DNA of 64,000 nt from Flavobacteriales bacterium (GTDB taxonomy: Bacteria > Bacteroidota > Bacteroidia > Flavobacteriales_F > PHOS-HE28): positions 124,001 through 188,000 of the forward strand of contig JAHDVX010000001.1 in assembly GCA_023382455.1 (NCBI GenBank). The letters run 5' to 3'. The notes under the pieces are model-generated. The model saw only the letters and a program-made list of their open reading frames with translations. It was not told where the DNA came from and searched no databases. Position numbers and translations under genes: made by a program. Position 1 is the first letter of the stretch. Each line of letters begins with the position of its first letter. Positions 41,260 through 50,049 of this stretch are shown one piece after another.

Positions 41260-41700
41260 ATGTCGAAACCCAACAGCTTCTATCCAAACAAGGAAAAATG
41301 GTCCATGCAACTGATCGCCCTGGTGACGAGCGGGGTGGAAAACGGGCCACTCCCCGGCAGCACGGTGGTTGGCTACGTTCTGCCGATGGAGGACAGTGGC
41401 TCGATTGCCCGGGCCTTGGAAGACCTGCACGAGGGGCGGCTGCCCAGCACCGGCCGCAAGGTGCGCGTGGTGCTGCGGCCGGAAAAGGAGAATGCATCGG
41501 CCGGCCGGTTGAGCCCCCGGGAAAGCGAAGTGCTGCACGCCCTGGTGGAAGGGTTGAGCTACAAGATGATCGCGGACCGGCTGGATATCGGCTTCGAGAC
41601 CGTGCGCACCCATGTGAAGGCCATCTATTCGAAGATGGAGGTGAGCAACAACACCGCCGCCGTGGCCAAGGCGATCCATTGGGGCTTGGTGGCGGCCTGA
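41260..41700 (+). CDS. LuxR-type response regulator with shortened receiver
   Basis: A 146-residue protein. The C-terminal LuxR/NarL helix-turn-helix is complete (LSPRESEVLHALVEGLSYKMIADRLDIGFETVRTHVKAIYSKMEV). Before it, only the last part of a receiver domain can be matched: GYVLPMEDSGSIARALEDLHEGRLP corresponds to strand 5 to helix 5, where a Lys would normally follow GYxL and is replaced by Pro. The phospho-acceptor Asp and the first ~80 residues of a receiver are absent; the N-terminus reads SKPNSFYPNKEKWSMQLIALV instead. The frame upstream (to 41191) does not restore it. Phosphorylation control is therefore unlikely. A HisKA_3 kinase of the type that pairs with such regulators lies 2.2 kb downstream. 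Confidence 0.75.
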   Translation: MSKPNSFYPNKEKWSMQLIALVTSGVENGPLPGSTVVGYVLPMEDSGSIARALEDLHEGRLPSTGRKVRVVLRPEKENASAGRLSPRESEVLHALVEGLSYKMIADRLDIGFETVRTHVKAIYSKMEVSNNTAAVAKAIHWGLVAA

Positions 41701-41756
41701 GTGCTGGCCGGTGGAAGAATCGAAAGCAGATCGTTCACATCCGGACACTTGGCCCA

Positions 41757-41858
41757 ATGAACAACCATGACCCGAAACCCGACCACCAAGAACATGACCC
41801 GATAAAAGCCCGGAACAACCTGCTCGCAACCGCGTTGGCCCTGGCGGTGCCACTGTGA
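41757..41858 (+). CDS. Possible 33-aa peptide
   Basis: ATG 41757 opens a 33-codon frame: a charged His/Asp/Lys-rich first half (MNNHDPKPDHQEHDPIK) and a hydrophobic end (LLATALALAVPL). It starts 57 nt after the LuxR-type stop and ends 44 nt before a terminator, so it would be co-transcribed. No family is recognised and the frame may be chance. Confidence 0.25.
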   Translation: MNNHDPKPDHQEHDPIKARNNLLATALALAVPL

Positions 41859-41901
41859 ACGTGGGCGTACGCGGAAATTGGACCGAACACCAATACCGGC
41901 C

Positions 41902-41930
41902 GGGGCCGTCCCAAAAAGGGCGGCCCCTTC
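41902..41930 (+). terminator. Probable terminator
   Basis: GGGGCCG(T)CCC-AAAAA-GGGCGGCCCC followed by TTCTTCATT. A bulged T interrupts the stem. Stem composition and tail match the terminator at 13258-13277. Confidence 0.75.
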
Positions 41931-42200
41931 TTCATTGTCCCCGGTTGGACCTGTCCATGCTTTTTGTGTTCCCGGATGGAATTACCGGTTTCCGGGTATT
42001 TTCATGGTGCCTTAACCCGATCACCTTAGCACCTGGCAACGCAGGAAGGACAATGGCATCGCACCGATCTTCCACGTCTCAGGAAAAACGGATAGTTCAA
42101 GCCAGGCACCTCCCGGCCCGGAATGTGCCACACTTACGGGCCGTCCAGGAACACCCGGCTCCGCAACCATCGCTTTCAACCCCGATAAACGCCCAAGCAA

Positions 42201-42626
42201 ATGCCCAACCGATTCACCACCCGCCGCATCATCCAGACCGATTCCCATGGAGTGGACCGATACTTCATTGAGGTCACTCATTCCACCAGCCTGGACTTCA
42301 AGGGCAACATCGGCGATACGATCAACTATGTCTCCACCGATGGGCTGAACCTGGATTTCACCGCCTCGAAGTCCGCCGGAAAGCCACAAGCACCTGGAAC
42401 ACTTCCGGTGGTGCTCTCCGCAACAAAGAAGGTCTCCACATTCAAGTTGGGGATCAACGGCCAGACCTTCTCGGGCAACGGGTTCTTCACCCTGATCATC
42501 CGGTACCGGATCGAGGGAGAACCCGACGAGGAGGACCCCATCAGCATCCTGCGTTCCGGCGGCGCCGGCGGCAACCCGGACACCATGAACCTGGTGGCAA
42601 CGTTCGTCCGGGAGGAGCTGGTCTGA
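42201..42626 (+). CDS. Hypothetical 141-aa protein, probably beta-rich
   Basis: Starts MPNRFTTRRIIQTDSHGVDR and has no signal peptide or membrane helix. Alternating strands (YFIEVTHSTSLDFKG, TFKLGINGQTFSGNGFFTLIIRYRI) suggest an all-beta sandwich, with an acidic loop EGEPDEEDP and a Gly-rich turn (SGGAGGNP). I do not recognise it. It is followed after 2 nt by the secreted zincin-like gene and then by a sensor kinase, so the three are probably one operon. Confidence 0.6.
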   Translation: MPNRFTTRRIIQTDSHGVDRYFIEVTHSTSLDFKGNIGDTINYVSTDGLNLDFTASKSAGKPQAPGTLPVVLSATKKVSTFKLGINGQTFSGNGFFTLIIRYRIEGEPDEEDPISILRSGGAGGNPDTMNLVATFVREELV

Positions 42627-42628
42627 GC

Positions 42629-43864
42629 ATGCGTCCGTTGCGCCACTCCATGTGGAAGGCCCTGGTCCTGCTGTGCACCCTGCTGTGCTGGCACCACGGA
42701 CAAGGCCAGCCTCCGCCATGCGAGGCGCGCACCTTGGATACCGGCCTGGCGCGCAAGGCCTGCGCCGACGTAAAGCCGGTTTCCGGAACCATCCTGCTCA
42801 AGAACACCGCAGGCCTTCCCTGCACGTGCGACTGCCTGGCATTGCCGCACATTTATCCGGACTACGACAGCCTGCAACACCAATTGAACCTGGCCTTCAC
42901 CAGGCGCAAGTCTACATGGGGGAGCCTGTTCTTTTCAGCATCATCGGACAGTTGCCCTCCCGACCCGCTTCGGTTGGTGGTGGCGGAAGGTGGCACCGTC
43001 ATTCCCTGCCCCGGCTCGCGAAGCGACTGCCCCGTGGACAACCGCACGGCCGAGCTTGCCGCCCATCTGATCGGCGTGCTGGCCTCCGATGGTTCGCCCG
43101 TATCCACCATCAGCGTGCAGGATGGCGCGTATGCCAAGCTCTGGCCCGTGATCAACAATGGCGGTATCACCATCCCCCGGCGATTCCTGGATGAGCCCGC
43201 CGTGGGCGAGGAGCTGATCACGTTCATGCTGCTCCACGAAGCACACCATGCCATGGAGCCGGATGCCACGGAGATCGACCATGACCGATGGGCCGCCGGG
43301 ATCGGGCTGCCACGCTTTTTCGGTGCCCGTTGGAATGGCATGGCCGGCACATTCCTGGACCGGTTGACCTGTCAACTTCGGGGCTACTACCAGGCGATCT
43401 ATCAACCTGAGGCGATCAACGGCACCATCCGCGCTGGCGGGGCCATTTACCCGGCCATGGAGTGCCGGGCGGATGCCATCCTGCGTGCGGTCTACCACCA
43501 ACCGATCGGCCCGGAGTGCACGGCGGACACCGTCGACCTGGTGGACCACATGTTCAGGCTTCCAGGCGAGCACCTTCAAGGTTGCAACACAGTATGCCCG
43601 GGTTGCCAATGGGACTTCAGCCCGGTGCTGGCCCATGGCACGTTGCTGGACTGCCCGCAATGCACCACCACGATCTTGGGGAGGGACCTCCGGCTTCGTT
43701 GTCCGGGGCCCTATGCCTTCTGCCAACTTCCGGACAAGCTGGTGGTGGACCACCTGCACAACCGGATGCCCGGCGCTGACCGGGTGCTCCGCAAACTGCA
43801 AAAGGCCGATGCGAGGCAGACCGGCCATGCCGCGCGCCTGGACCAATGGTTGCTGAACCCCTGA
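42629..43864 (+). CDS. Secreted zincin-like protein with C-terminal zinc-ribbon motif
   Basis: A 411-residue exported protein with signal peptide (MWKALVLLCTLLCWHHGQGQ). Near residue 205 the sequence LLHEAHHAMEPD contains HExxH, the zinc-binding and catalytic helix of gluzincin/zincin metallopeptidases, with candidate third ligands in the following EIDHDR and further MECRAD. About residue 315 onward two CxxC pairs (CNTVCPGC, CPQC) resemble a zinc ribbon, unusual outside the cytosol. Several Cys (PCTCDCL) are also present in the N-terminal part. No prodomain is obvious and I do not recognise the family; HExxH alone is weak evidence, so peptidase activity is a hypothesis. Confidence 0.6.
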   Translation: MRPLRHSMWKALVLLCTLLCWHHGQGQPPPCEARTLDTGLARKACADVKPVSGTILLKNTAGLPCTCDCLALPHIYPDYDSLQHQLNLAFTRRKSTWGSLFFSASSDSCPPDPLRLVVAEGGTVIPCPGSRSDCPVDNRTAELAAHLIGVLASDGSPVSTISVQDGAYAKLWPVINNGGITIPRRFLDEPAVGEELITFMLLHEAHHAMEPDATEIDHDRWAAGIGLPRFFGARWNGMAGTFLDRLTCQLRGYYQAIYQPEAINGTIRAGGAIYPAMECRADAILRAVYHQPIGPECTADTVDLVDHMFRLPGEHLQGCNTVCPGCQWDFSPVLAHGTLLDCPQCTTTILGRDLRLRCPGPYAFCQLPDKLVVDHLHNRMPGADRVLRKLQKADARQTGHAARLDQWLLNP

Positions 43865-43885
43865 GCACACGCTCCTTCCAGCCCG

Positions 43886-45931
43886 ATGAACCCGCAGCCT
43901 TCCAGCCCCGCACGCGCCAAGCGGAACACCATTGCACCGTGGGGCGCGGTCTTGTTCCTGCTGTGGTCCACCGGCGCCTTTCCGCAAACGGCCTACGAAC
44001 GGTTCCGCCAAGCGTGGGATGCGGAAGGCACCGGACAACTGCAGCAACTGGTCCAGCCCGGTGTGAAGGACGTGCCACCATGCGTACATCTGCTAACGGA
44101 GGCGGCGCTGGCCTGCCGTCTCTCGGATGACCGGAATGCCCTGCTGTTGCTGGACAGCCTGGAGCAGGCCGCTTGCCGCACCGAATGGCCGATCCGGGCT
44201 GCCGGCCTGAAATTGAGGTCCTCCCTGCTGGTGAAGCTGGGCGATCCGGAATCCGGGCTGGTCGCGGCGGACAAAGGGCTGGGTCTGCTGAAAGGCAAGC
44301 CCTTCCCGGATGAACGGGTGGACCTGATGGTGATCCGCTCGGAGGCCCTGATGGTGCTGGACCGGTTTGACGATGCCATGGCGCAGCTGGTACCGGCCCA
44401 GCGTACGGTGGATTCCACCGGCTACGGCAAGGGCGGTGCGCTGGTGCACTTCAGCATCGGCAGCATCCATTTCCACCAGGGGCGCTACTCCGACGCCTGG
44501 CAGGATTTCCGCGCCGCCTACACCCTGGCCGGTGCCAGCGGGGCGCACTACCTGGCGATGAACGCACTGAGCAACCTGGCCGGCACGGCCATCATGCAGA
44601 AGGACCACACGCTGGCATTGGACCTCTTCGACAGCGTGCTTCAACGGCCCTCCGGGATCAGCCCCGAGGTGCTGGCCCAGGCACGCACCCAGCGGGGTTA
44701 CATCAAGGAACGGGCCGGCGACCATGCCGGGGCGGTGCGCGACCTGGAAGCGGCCGTGGCGCAGTGGGCCGCCATGGGCAATGCACACCTGCAGGTGCAA
44801 GCCATCCAATACCTGGCCACCTCGTGCTGGAACCTGGGCCGCAAGGAGCAGGCCATGGGCTTGCTGGAGCAGGCCTCGGAACTGGCCAAGCGTGCGGGGC
44901 AGGCGCAACGGCGGGCGGAGATCCTGCGGAAGCTCTCGCGCTGGTCCGCCGAGCAGGGCGACCCTGTCAAGGCGCTGGAACAACTGCGTGCGTACAGCGC
45001 CCTGTCCGATTCCCTGGCCAAGGCCAAGTACAACGAGGCCTTGGCGGCGAAGGAGGTGTTGTTCGGCACCGAGCGGAAGGAGCACCACATCGCCCGGCAA
45101 CAGCAGGCCTTGGAACTGGCCGCCGCCGTGGACCGCCGCAAGGACGTGCAACGCGCGGCGCTGGCCTTGGCCGTGCTCGCCGCCAGTATCGTGGCCTTCC
45201 TGCTCTGGCGCTCCCTGCGCCACCGGCGGAAACTGGCCGAGCAGGAACGGGAGCTGCACCTGCGCCAGGTGGACGACCTGATCCAACGCAATGAGATCAG
45301 CATCATGAACGCCATGCTGGAAGGGCAGGAAAAGGAACGCAGCCGCATGGCCAAGGACCTCCACGACCGCCTGGGGGCCATGCTCAGCACCGTCAAGCTC
45401 CAACTGGCCGCCCTGGAGGATAAAGTGGCGCTGGCCAAGGGCGACCTGCGTGCCCACTACGACAAGGTGGCCCACCTGCTGGACGAGGCCGTGGGCGAGG
45501 TGCGCCGCATCGCCCATGACATGAACTCACTGACCCTCTCCCGTTTCGGGCTGGCCAAGGCCCTGGAGCAGCTGTGCGACAGCGTTCGCGTCTCCGGGCG
45601 GCTGGCCGTGGACCTGCACCTCTTCGGGCTGGAGCGCCGCATGGATCGTTCGCTGGAGATCGTGCTCTACCGCATCACGCAGGAGCTGATCAGCAATGCC
45701 CTCAAGCATGCCCGCGCGAAGGAGATCGAGGTGAGCCTCACCCGCGAGGCCGGCCGCATCAGCCTGATGGTGAGCGATGACGGCAAGGGTTTCAATCCGG
45801 CCCAGGTCGCCGCCGGCATGGGCTTGGAGAACGTGCGCAGCCGTGTCGCATCCTTCGGCGGTACCATCCAAATCGACAGCACGCCCGGCCACGGCACCAC
45901 CGTGAGCGTGGAAGGCCCCGTGACGGAGTGA
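43886..45931 (+). CDS. TPR-containing sensor histidine kinase (HisKA_3 type)
   Basis: A 681-residue membrane kinase. After a signal/anchor (AVLFLLWSTGAFPQT), about 390 residues form TPR hairpins (IHFHQGRYSDAWQDFRAAYTLAGA, LATSCWNLGRKEQAMGLLEQASELAKRAGQ), then a membrane helix (ALALAVLAASIVAFLLW) and a short coiled coil. The kinase has the HisKA_3 box EKERSRMAKDLHDRLGAML (His near residue 491) and an HATPase with SDDGKGF and GMGLENVRSRV. These kinases phosphorylate NarL/LuxR-type regulators. No complete regulator follows; the nearest LuxR-type protein, at 41260, lacks the phospho-acceptor. The TPR part is probably periplasmic. Confidence 0.88.
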   Translation: MNPQPSSPARAKRNTIAPWGAVLFLLWSTGAFPQTAYERFRQAWDAEGTGQLQQLVQPGVKDVPPCVHLLTEAALACRLSDDRNALLLLDSLEQAACRTEWPIRAAGLKLRSSLLVKLGDPESGLVAADKGLGLLKGKPFPDERVDLMVIRSEALMVLDRFDDAMAQLVPAQRTVDSTGYGKGGALVHFSIGSIHFHQGRYSDAWQDFRAAYTLAGASGAHYLAMNALSNLAGTAIMQKDHTLALDLFDSVLQRPSGISPEVLAQARTQRGYIKERAGDHAGAVRDLEAAVAQWAAMGNAHLQVQAIQYLATSCWNLGRKEQAMGLLEQASELAKRAGQAQRRAEILRKLSRWSAEQGDPVKALEQLRAYSALSDSLAKAKYNEALAAKEVLFGTERKEHHIARQQQALELAAAVDRRKDVQRAALALAVLAASIVAFLLWRSLRHRRKLAEQERELHLRQVDDLIQRNEISIMNAMLEGQEKERSRMAKDLHDRLGAMLSTVKLQLAALEDKVALAKGDLRAHYDKVAHLLDEAVGEVRRIAHDMNSLTLSRFGLAKALEQLCDSVRVSGRLAVDLHLFGLERRMDRSLEIVLYRITQELISNALKHARAKEIEVSLTREAGRISLMVSDDGKGFNPAQVAAGMGLENVRSRVASFGGTIQIDSTPGHGTTVSVEGPVTE

Positions 45932-46362
45932 ACCGCACGCTGGCTTGTCCCGTGGAGAACCCGTCGGGCGGCAACCGTGCAACCAACACCCTTGATCGGC
46001 CCTTGGTCACGGAATGTACCGTGGGGAGTGCGAGGGTGTGAGGGCCGGGATCTGGTCGCTCTTTCTCTCGCACCCTTGCACACCTGCACCCTTTCCTCCC
46101 ATCCTTGCTGGTCGTCCAATACAATGATGCCGGATCAATGGAACAGCCAAGGTCGACCTTCAGTTGACCGGACGGAATTGATGCTTCCTCAAATTGCACT
46201 TGCATCCCTCCCCTGAAATGTGCCAACTTCGCCATAAGCCAAGCTTGAAAGGCATACCTCGGCGACTCCTCCTACCCGGGATGACCGCACATTGCCTACA
46301 CTGACCCCATGCAGCCCAGGATGATTCGCGCAGGAACATCCCGGTCCAATAACCAGCGCCCC
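45932..46362. other. Intergenic region
   Basis: A 431-nt gap with a GTGCGAG-type stem-loop (46029-46080) and the leader of the T9SS protein. No gene is supported; the in-frame ATG at 46309 could be an alternative start of the downstream gene. Confidence 0.6.
46029..46080. repeat. GTGCGAG-rich stem-loop, second copy
   Basis: TGCGAGGGTG (46029-46038) pairs with CACCCTTGCA (46071-46080) with one G-T wobble. The context (GAGTGCGAG... CTCTCGCACCC) resembles the hairpin at 36371-36410. Confidence 0.6.
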
Positions 46363-48366
46363 ATGCGACCCAAGCCCTCCTCCTCCATCCTCCGGCTACT
46401 GCCGTTGCTGATGTTCCTTGGTTTCCACGGCCATCATGCCAATGCCCAGGCCGTTGATTCCATCCCGTCTTCCGTGGACATTCGCCTGGTCCAAGGCTCC
46501 TCACCCGACCAGGTCCAGATCCAGGTCCTCCTGCACAATGACGGGAACTTTGGCGGCATACTCAGTGCCCTCACCGCAACGATCCGGTACAGCAACACTT
46601 CGGGATCCACGCTGGGGGCAGCCACCAGTTTCTGTACGGCTTGGAGCACCTTTTCGCCTTCCCCCGTGGTGGTGAACAACGGTATCGCCTACCGCACCTA
46701 CAACGGATTCGGCCTTAACCGGTTGAGCGACCCTCCATTTGACGGCGGCTGCGGCTTGAGCATCCCACCGGATACCTGGTTCACCGTAGCGACCATACCG
46801 GTAAGCGGTTCCACATGCACGGCATTCACCCTTGGGAATGACAGTTATACCCATGTGGAAAACCGGGACTTCTATGTTTCCATGAATGGCGTACCCAATA
46901 CCGGGCAGGTTATCGGCGGCCCCGTAATGGCCGGAACATGTACGTTGGACTGCAACGGCGTGGCCGGTGGTCCTGCACTTCCCGGGACCGCCTGTGATGA
47001 TGGCAACGCAGGCACGATCAACGATACGTGGGATGCGAACTGTGTTTGCGCGGGCACGCCCACCGGCGGCTGCACCGGCAACCAAGTGGTGGTGAGCATC
47101 ACCACGGACGCCAACCCGGGCCAACTCTCCTGGGAGATCGTCAATGCTGGCGGCAACGTGATCGCGAACGGAACACCGGCCACGGCCAACAGCACCGTGA
47201 TCGACACGGCTTGCCTGGGCACCTCACCGGCAAACGCCTCATACGGCTTCCGCATGATGGACAGCTTTGGCGATGGCATTGCCAACGGCGGGTGGGAGCT
47301 GCGGACCACCACAGGTGCACTGATCCTGCGCGACGTGTTCAACAGTGGCAGCATCTCCCCGGCCAACCCGGCCCAGACCGCGGATTACGGCACGGTGCAT
47401 CGGTTCGGCCTGCCCTTGGGCCCGGTGAACATAGCCGCCAACGAGTGTGGCATCATGAACAACGTCATGGGGAGCAGGGTGTACGCCGTTGAACAGGGCG
47501 GTACCAATTACCAGGGCCAGACCCTGAACTACCAGTTTGAGTTCAGTGATCCGGATGCCGGCTTCATCCGCCGCATCACCAAACCTCAGAACTACGTCAA
47601 ACTCTCTGACATGGCCGCCACCAACCCCATCATCCCCGGCGTGGTCCACTTCGCCCGGGTGCGGACCGACAAGACCGGGCCCATAGGAAGTGCCTACTGG
47701 GGCGCAGGTTGTGAGATGGCCATCAGCACCACGGTCACCGGCTGCCCGCAGCTGATCGAGGCCCCGGACGAAGGCCACTCGTGCAATGAGAGCCGGCGAT
47801 TCAACGACAATACCAGCTTCATCTATGCCACGCCGGTGCAGGCTGCAAGGCAGTACGAGTTCCACATCACCGGACCAGGCTATGACCAAACCTTCTTGAG
47901 GAACAAACGTTCCCTGAAGTTGAAATGGAAAAACAGCGTGGCTCCGCCATTGGTGGACGGCACCACCTACAACGTGGAAGTCCGCGCCAAGGTGAGCGGC
48001 CTTTGGGGGAGCTATTGTGGCGATATGTGTACGATCACCATTGACAACAGCTTGCCGCAGCGTCCGGAACACCGCTTGGGGCAGGCCGGCAACGCGACCC
48101 TGTGGCCCAACCCGGTGCGCGACGGGCAGGTGAACCTGTCGATCGACGGCCTATCGACAAGCTCAGAGGCCGATGCCGAGCAGCGCATCACCGTGGAATT
48201 GCAGGACCTCCTCGGCAAGCGGGTGTTCACGCAGGAGTTCAGCAACAGCGGCGACCGTTTCAGCACCATCCTGCAGCTGCCCGGCGACCTCCCTGGCGGG
48301 GTGTACCTGGTGAACACCACCGTGAACGGGGAAAGCACCGTGCAGCGGTTGAGCATCATCCGATAA
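46363..48366 (+). CDS. Secreted multi-domain protein with T9SS sorting domain
   Basis: From ATG 46363 the 667-residue product has a signal peptide ending HANAQA. The first ~190 residues form a beta-rich domain; then a Cys-rich connector of the kind frequent in Bacteroidota surface proteins (CDDGNAGTINDTWDANCVC) and a domain with SYGFRMMDSFGDGIANGGW. A fibronectin-like unit (TTYNVEVRAKVSGLWGSYCG) precedes the T9SS type A signal: NATLWPNPVRDGQVNLSI and a final VYLVNTTVNGESTVQRLSI. The ORF-track start at 46309 adds 18 polar residues. Role at the cell surface is unknown; it is monocistronic with a strong terminator. Confidence 0.8.
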   Translation: MRPKPSSSILRLLPLLMFLGFHGHHANAQAVDSIPSSVDIRLVQGSSPDQVQIQVLLHNDGNFGGILSALTATIRYSNTSGSTLGAATSFCTAWSTFSPSPVVVNNGIAYRTYNGFGLNRLSDPPFDGGCGLSIPPDTWFTVATIPVSGSTCTAFTLGNDSYTHVENRDFYVSMNGVPNTGQVIGGPVMAGTCTLDCNGVAGGPALPGTACDDGNAGTINDTWDANCVCAGTPTGGCTGNQVVVSITTDANPGQLSWEIVNAGGNVIANGTPATANSTVIDTACLGTSPANASYGFRMMDSFGDGIANGGWELRTTTGALILRDVFNSGSISPANPAQTADYGTVHRFGLPLGPVNIAANECGIMNNVMGSRVYAVEQGGTNYQGQTLNYQFEFSDPDAGFIRRITKPQNYVKLSDMAATNPIIPGVVHFARVRTDKTGPIGSAYWGAGCEMAISTTVTGCPQLIEAPDEGHSCNESRRFNDNTSFIYATPVQAARQYEFHITGPGYDQTFLRNKRSLKLKWKNSVAPPLVDGTTYNVEVRAKVSGLWGSYCGDMCTITIDNSLPQRPEHRLGQAGNATLWPNPVRDGQVNLSIDGLSTSSEADAEQRITVELQDLLGKRVFTQEFSNSGDRFSTILQLPGDLPGGVYLVNTTVNGESTVQRLSIIR

Positions 48367-48397
48367 TCCTGGGCGGACCGTACCTGGTCCAGGAAAC

Positions 48398-48432
48398 AGC
48401 AAGCCCCCGCATGAACGCGGGGGCTTGCTTTT
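48398..48432. terminator. Strong terminator between convergent genes
   Basis: AGCAAGCCCCCGC-ATGAAC-GCGGGGGCTTGCT followed by TTT; 13-bp perfect stem. Confidence 0.9.
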
Positions 48433-48471
48433 GGCATCCTTTCCTCCGGTGCCACTGACCGTTCCGCGGGC

Positions 48472-49770
48472 TCAACCTGTGGTGGTTGGTGCACCGTCCT
48501 TGAACCCATGCTGCGGGTCCTTCACCAGCAGGTTCACCAGGTCGATCCGGCCCATGGACACATGGGTGATGGTGAAGCGGAACGGCCCGTCCTCCACGAT
48601 CTCCCCCGGCTCCGGAATGGTGCCTGTGCGGTGCATGATGTATCCGGCCAGGGTGTCGTACTCCTCGCTTTCCTCCAAGGCGAGGCCGTACTCCTCGGCC
48701 AGGTACTCCACCTCCAGGCGGGCACTGAACACGAATTCGGAAGGACTGAGGCGCTCCTCCACCGTGTTCTCGTCATCGTGCTCATCCTCGATGTCCCCCA
48801 CGATGGTCTCCACCACATCCTCAATGGTGAGCATACCCGCGGTGCCCCCGAACTCGTCCACCACCACTGCAATGTGTGTGCGCTGCTTGGTGAATAGGCG
48901 GAGCACCTCGTCCGCCGGCATGGTTCCCGGGATGAAATTCACGGGCCGCAGGATGGACCGGATCGACCGGGGTCGCTTGAACATCTCGTAGCTGTGCACA
49001 TAGCCGATGATGTTGTCTATCCCTCCTTTATGGATCAGCAACTTGGTAAGGCCGGTGGTGCGGAAGGCCTCGGCCAGCTCCGCAACGGTATCGTCCACGT
49101 CCAGGGCCTCGATCTCCGCGCGGGGCACCATCAGGTCGCGCACCTTGGTGCTGCTCAGCTCCAGCGTGTTCCTGAAGTACTCCACCTCGGCCTCCACCTC
49201 CTTGTCGGGCCGGTCCGCCTCGCTCACCTCCTTGAGGAAGGCATCCAGGTCGATCCTGCCGAAACCAGCCATGCCGGCCTTGGGTTTTACATGGAAGATC
49301 CGGAGCATGCCTTCGCTGATACCCGTGAGCAGCACGGTGGGCAGCCACAGGACGGCATAGATCACGCCCAGGGGAATGGCGAACAGGCCCAGGACACCAT
49401 TGGGGTCCATGCGGAACAGCGCCTTGGGAAGGAACTCGCCGACCACGAGGATGACCAGGGTGCTCAACAATGTCTGCATCACCAGGACGAAAACTTCGTT
49501 CGGGTACAATTGCCGGAGGCCGGGCTCGAGCAGCCTGGCCATCAGGATCCCGTACACCACCAGGGCAATGGTGTTGCCCACCAGCAGTGCGCTGATCACC
49601 CGTTCGGGCCTCTTCAGCAGCGCGGCGGTGATCTTGGCCCAGATGGCGCCCTGCTTGCGCTGCAGCTCAATGTAGAGCTTGTTGCTGCTGAGCAGGGCGA
49701 TCTCCAGCCCCGAGCACAGCGCGGAAACCAGCACCACGGCCAGAAGCATGATCAGGTCCCACGTCTCCAT
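48472..49770 (-). CDS. gldE: GldE-like CNNM/CBS/CorC-domain membrane protein
   Basis: A 432-residue protein: CNNM transmembrane domain with three or four helices (LIMLLAVVLVSALCSGLEIALLSSN, VISALLVGNTIALVVYGIL, LLSTLVILVVGEFLPKALF), a CBS pair (VRDLMVPRAEIEALD, LIHKGGIDNIIGYVH), and a C-terminal CorC_HlyC domain (VFSARLEVEYLAEEYG). The ALLVGNTI and VGEFLPK signatures are those of the DUF21 family, related to Mg/Co efflux proteins. In Bacteroidota the copy next to lptC is called GldE and supports gliding motility; that name rests on context and length. It is the last gene of the coaX operon. Confidence 0.85.
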   Translation of the reverse strand: METWDLIMLLAVVLVSALCSGLEIALLSSNKLYIELQRKQGAIWAKITAALLKRPERVISALLVGNTIALVVYGILMARLLEPGLRQLYPNEVFVLVMQTLLSTLVILVVGEFLPKALFRMDPNGVLGLFAIPLGVIYAVLWLPTVLLTGISEGMLRIFHVKPKAGMAGFGRIDLDAFLKEVSEADRPDKEVEAEVEYFRNTLELSSTKVRDLMVPRAEIEALDVDDTVAELAEAFRTTGLTKLLIHKGGIDNIIGYVHSYEMFKRPRSIRSILRPVNFIPGTMPADEVLRLFTKQRTHIAVVVDEFGGTAGMLTIEDVVETIVGDIEDEHDDENTVEERLSPSEFVFSARLEVEYLAEEYGLALEESEEYDTLAGYIMHRTGTIPEPGEIVEDGPFRFTITHVSMGRIDLVNLLVKDPQHGFKDGAPTTTG

Positions 49771-49818
49771 TCCTTTCTTGGGTGCACGGCCACCGGTCTA
49801 TTGGGGGCCGACCCCCCG

Positions 49819-50049
49819 TCACCGCCCATTCCGTTCATCTTCCATGCGTTGGCGCTCGGCCCACTGCGCCATCCTGCCGCGCATGAAACGCCGGTAGCCC
49901 CACATGGCGGTGCATACGGCCGGGAAGAGCAGCCACACCTTGCCTGCGGCCCAGCCCTGCACGGTCAGGATGTACAGCGCCCAGATGGCGGTGAGCACCG
50001 CCAGTACCAGCCAGAACAGTTCCATGAAGCGTGCGATCTTCTCCATCAC
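49819..50049 (-). CDS. Small two-helix membrane protein
   Basis: 76 residues with two hydrophobic helices (LFWLVLAVLTAIWALYILTV, VWLLFPAVCTAMWGY) and a basic, Arg/Met-rich tail (RFMRGRMAQWAERQRMEDER). Position and layout match a small conserved protein found between lptC and gldE in other Bacteroidota. Start overlaps the lptC stop by four nt. Function unknown. Confidence 0.7.
   Translation of the reverse strand: MMEKIARFMELFWLVLAVLTAIWALYILTVQGWAAGKVWLLFPAVCTAMWGYRRFMRGRMAQWAERQRMEDERNGR

Larger units (their letters stand above)
41701..42200. other. Intergenic region
   Basis: A 500-nt gap. It contains a 33-codon ORF at 41757 and a terminator at 41902-41930. Beyond 41930 I see only non-coding sequence and presumably the promoter of the 141-aa gene; no exact TAnnTTTG box was found. 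Confidence 0.6.
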
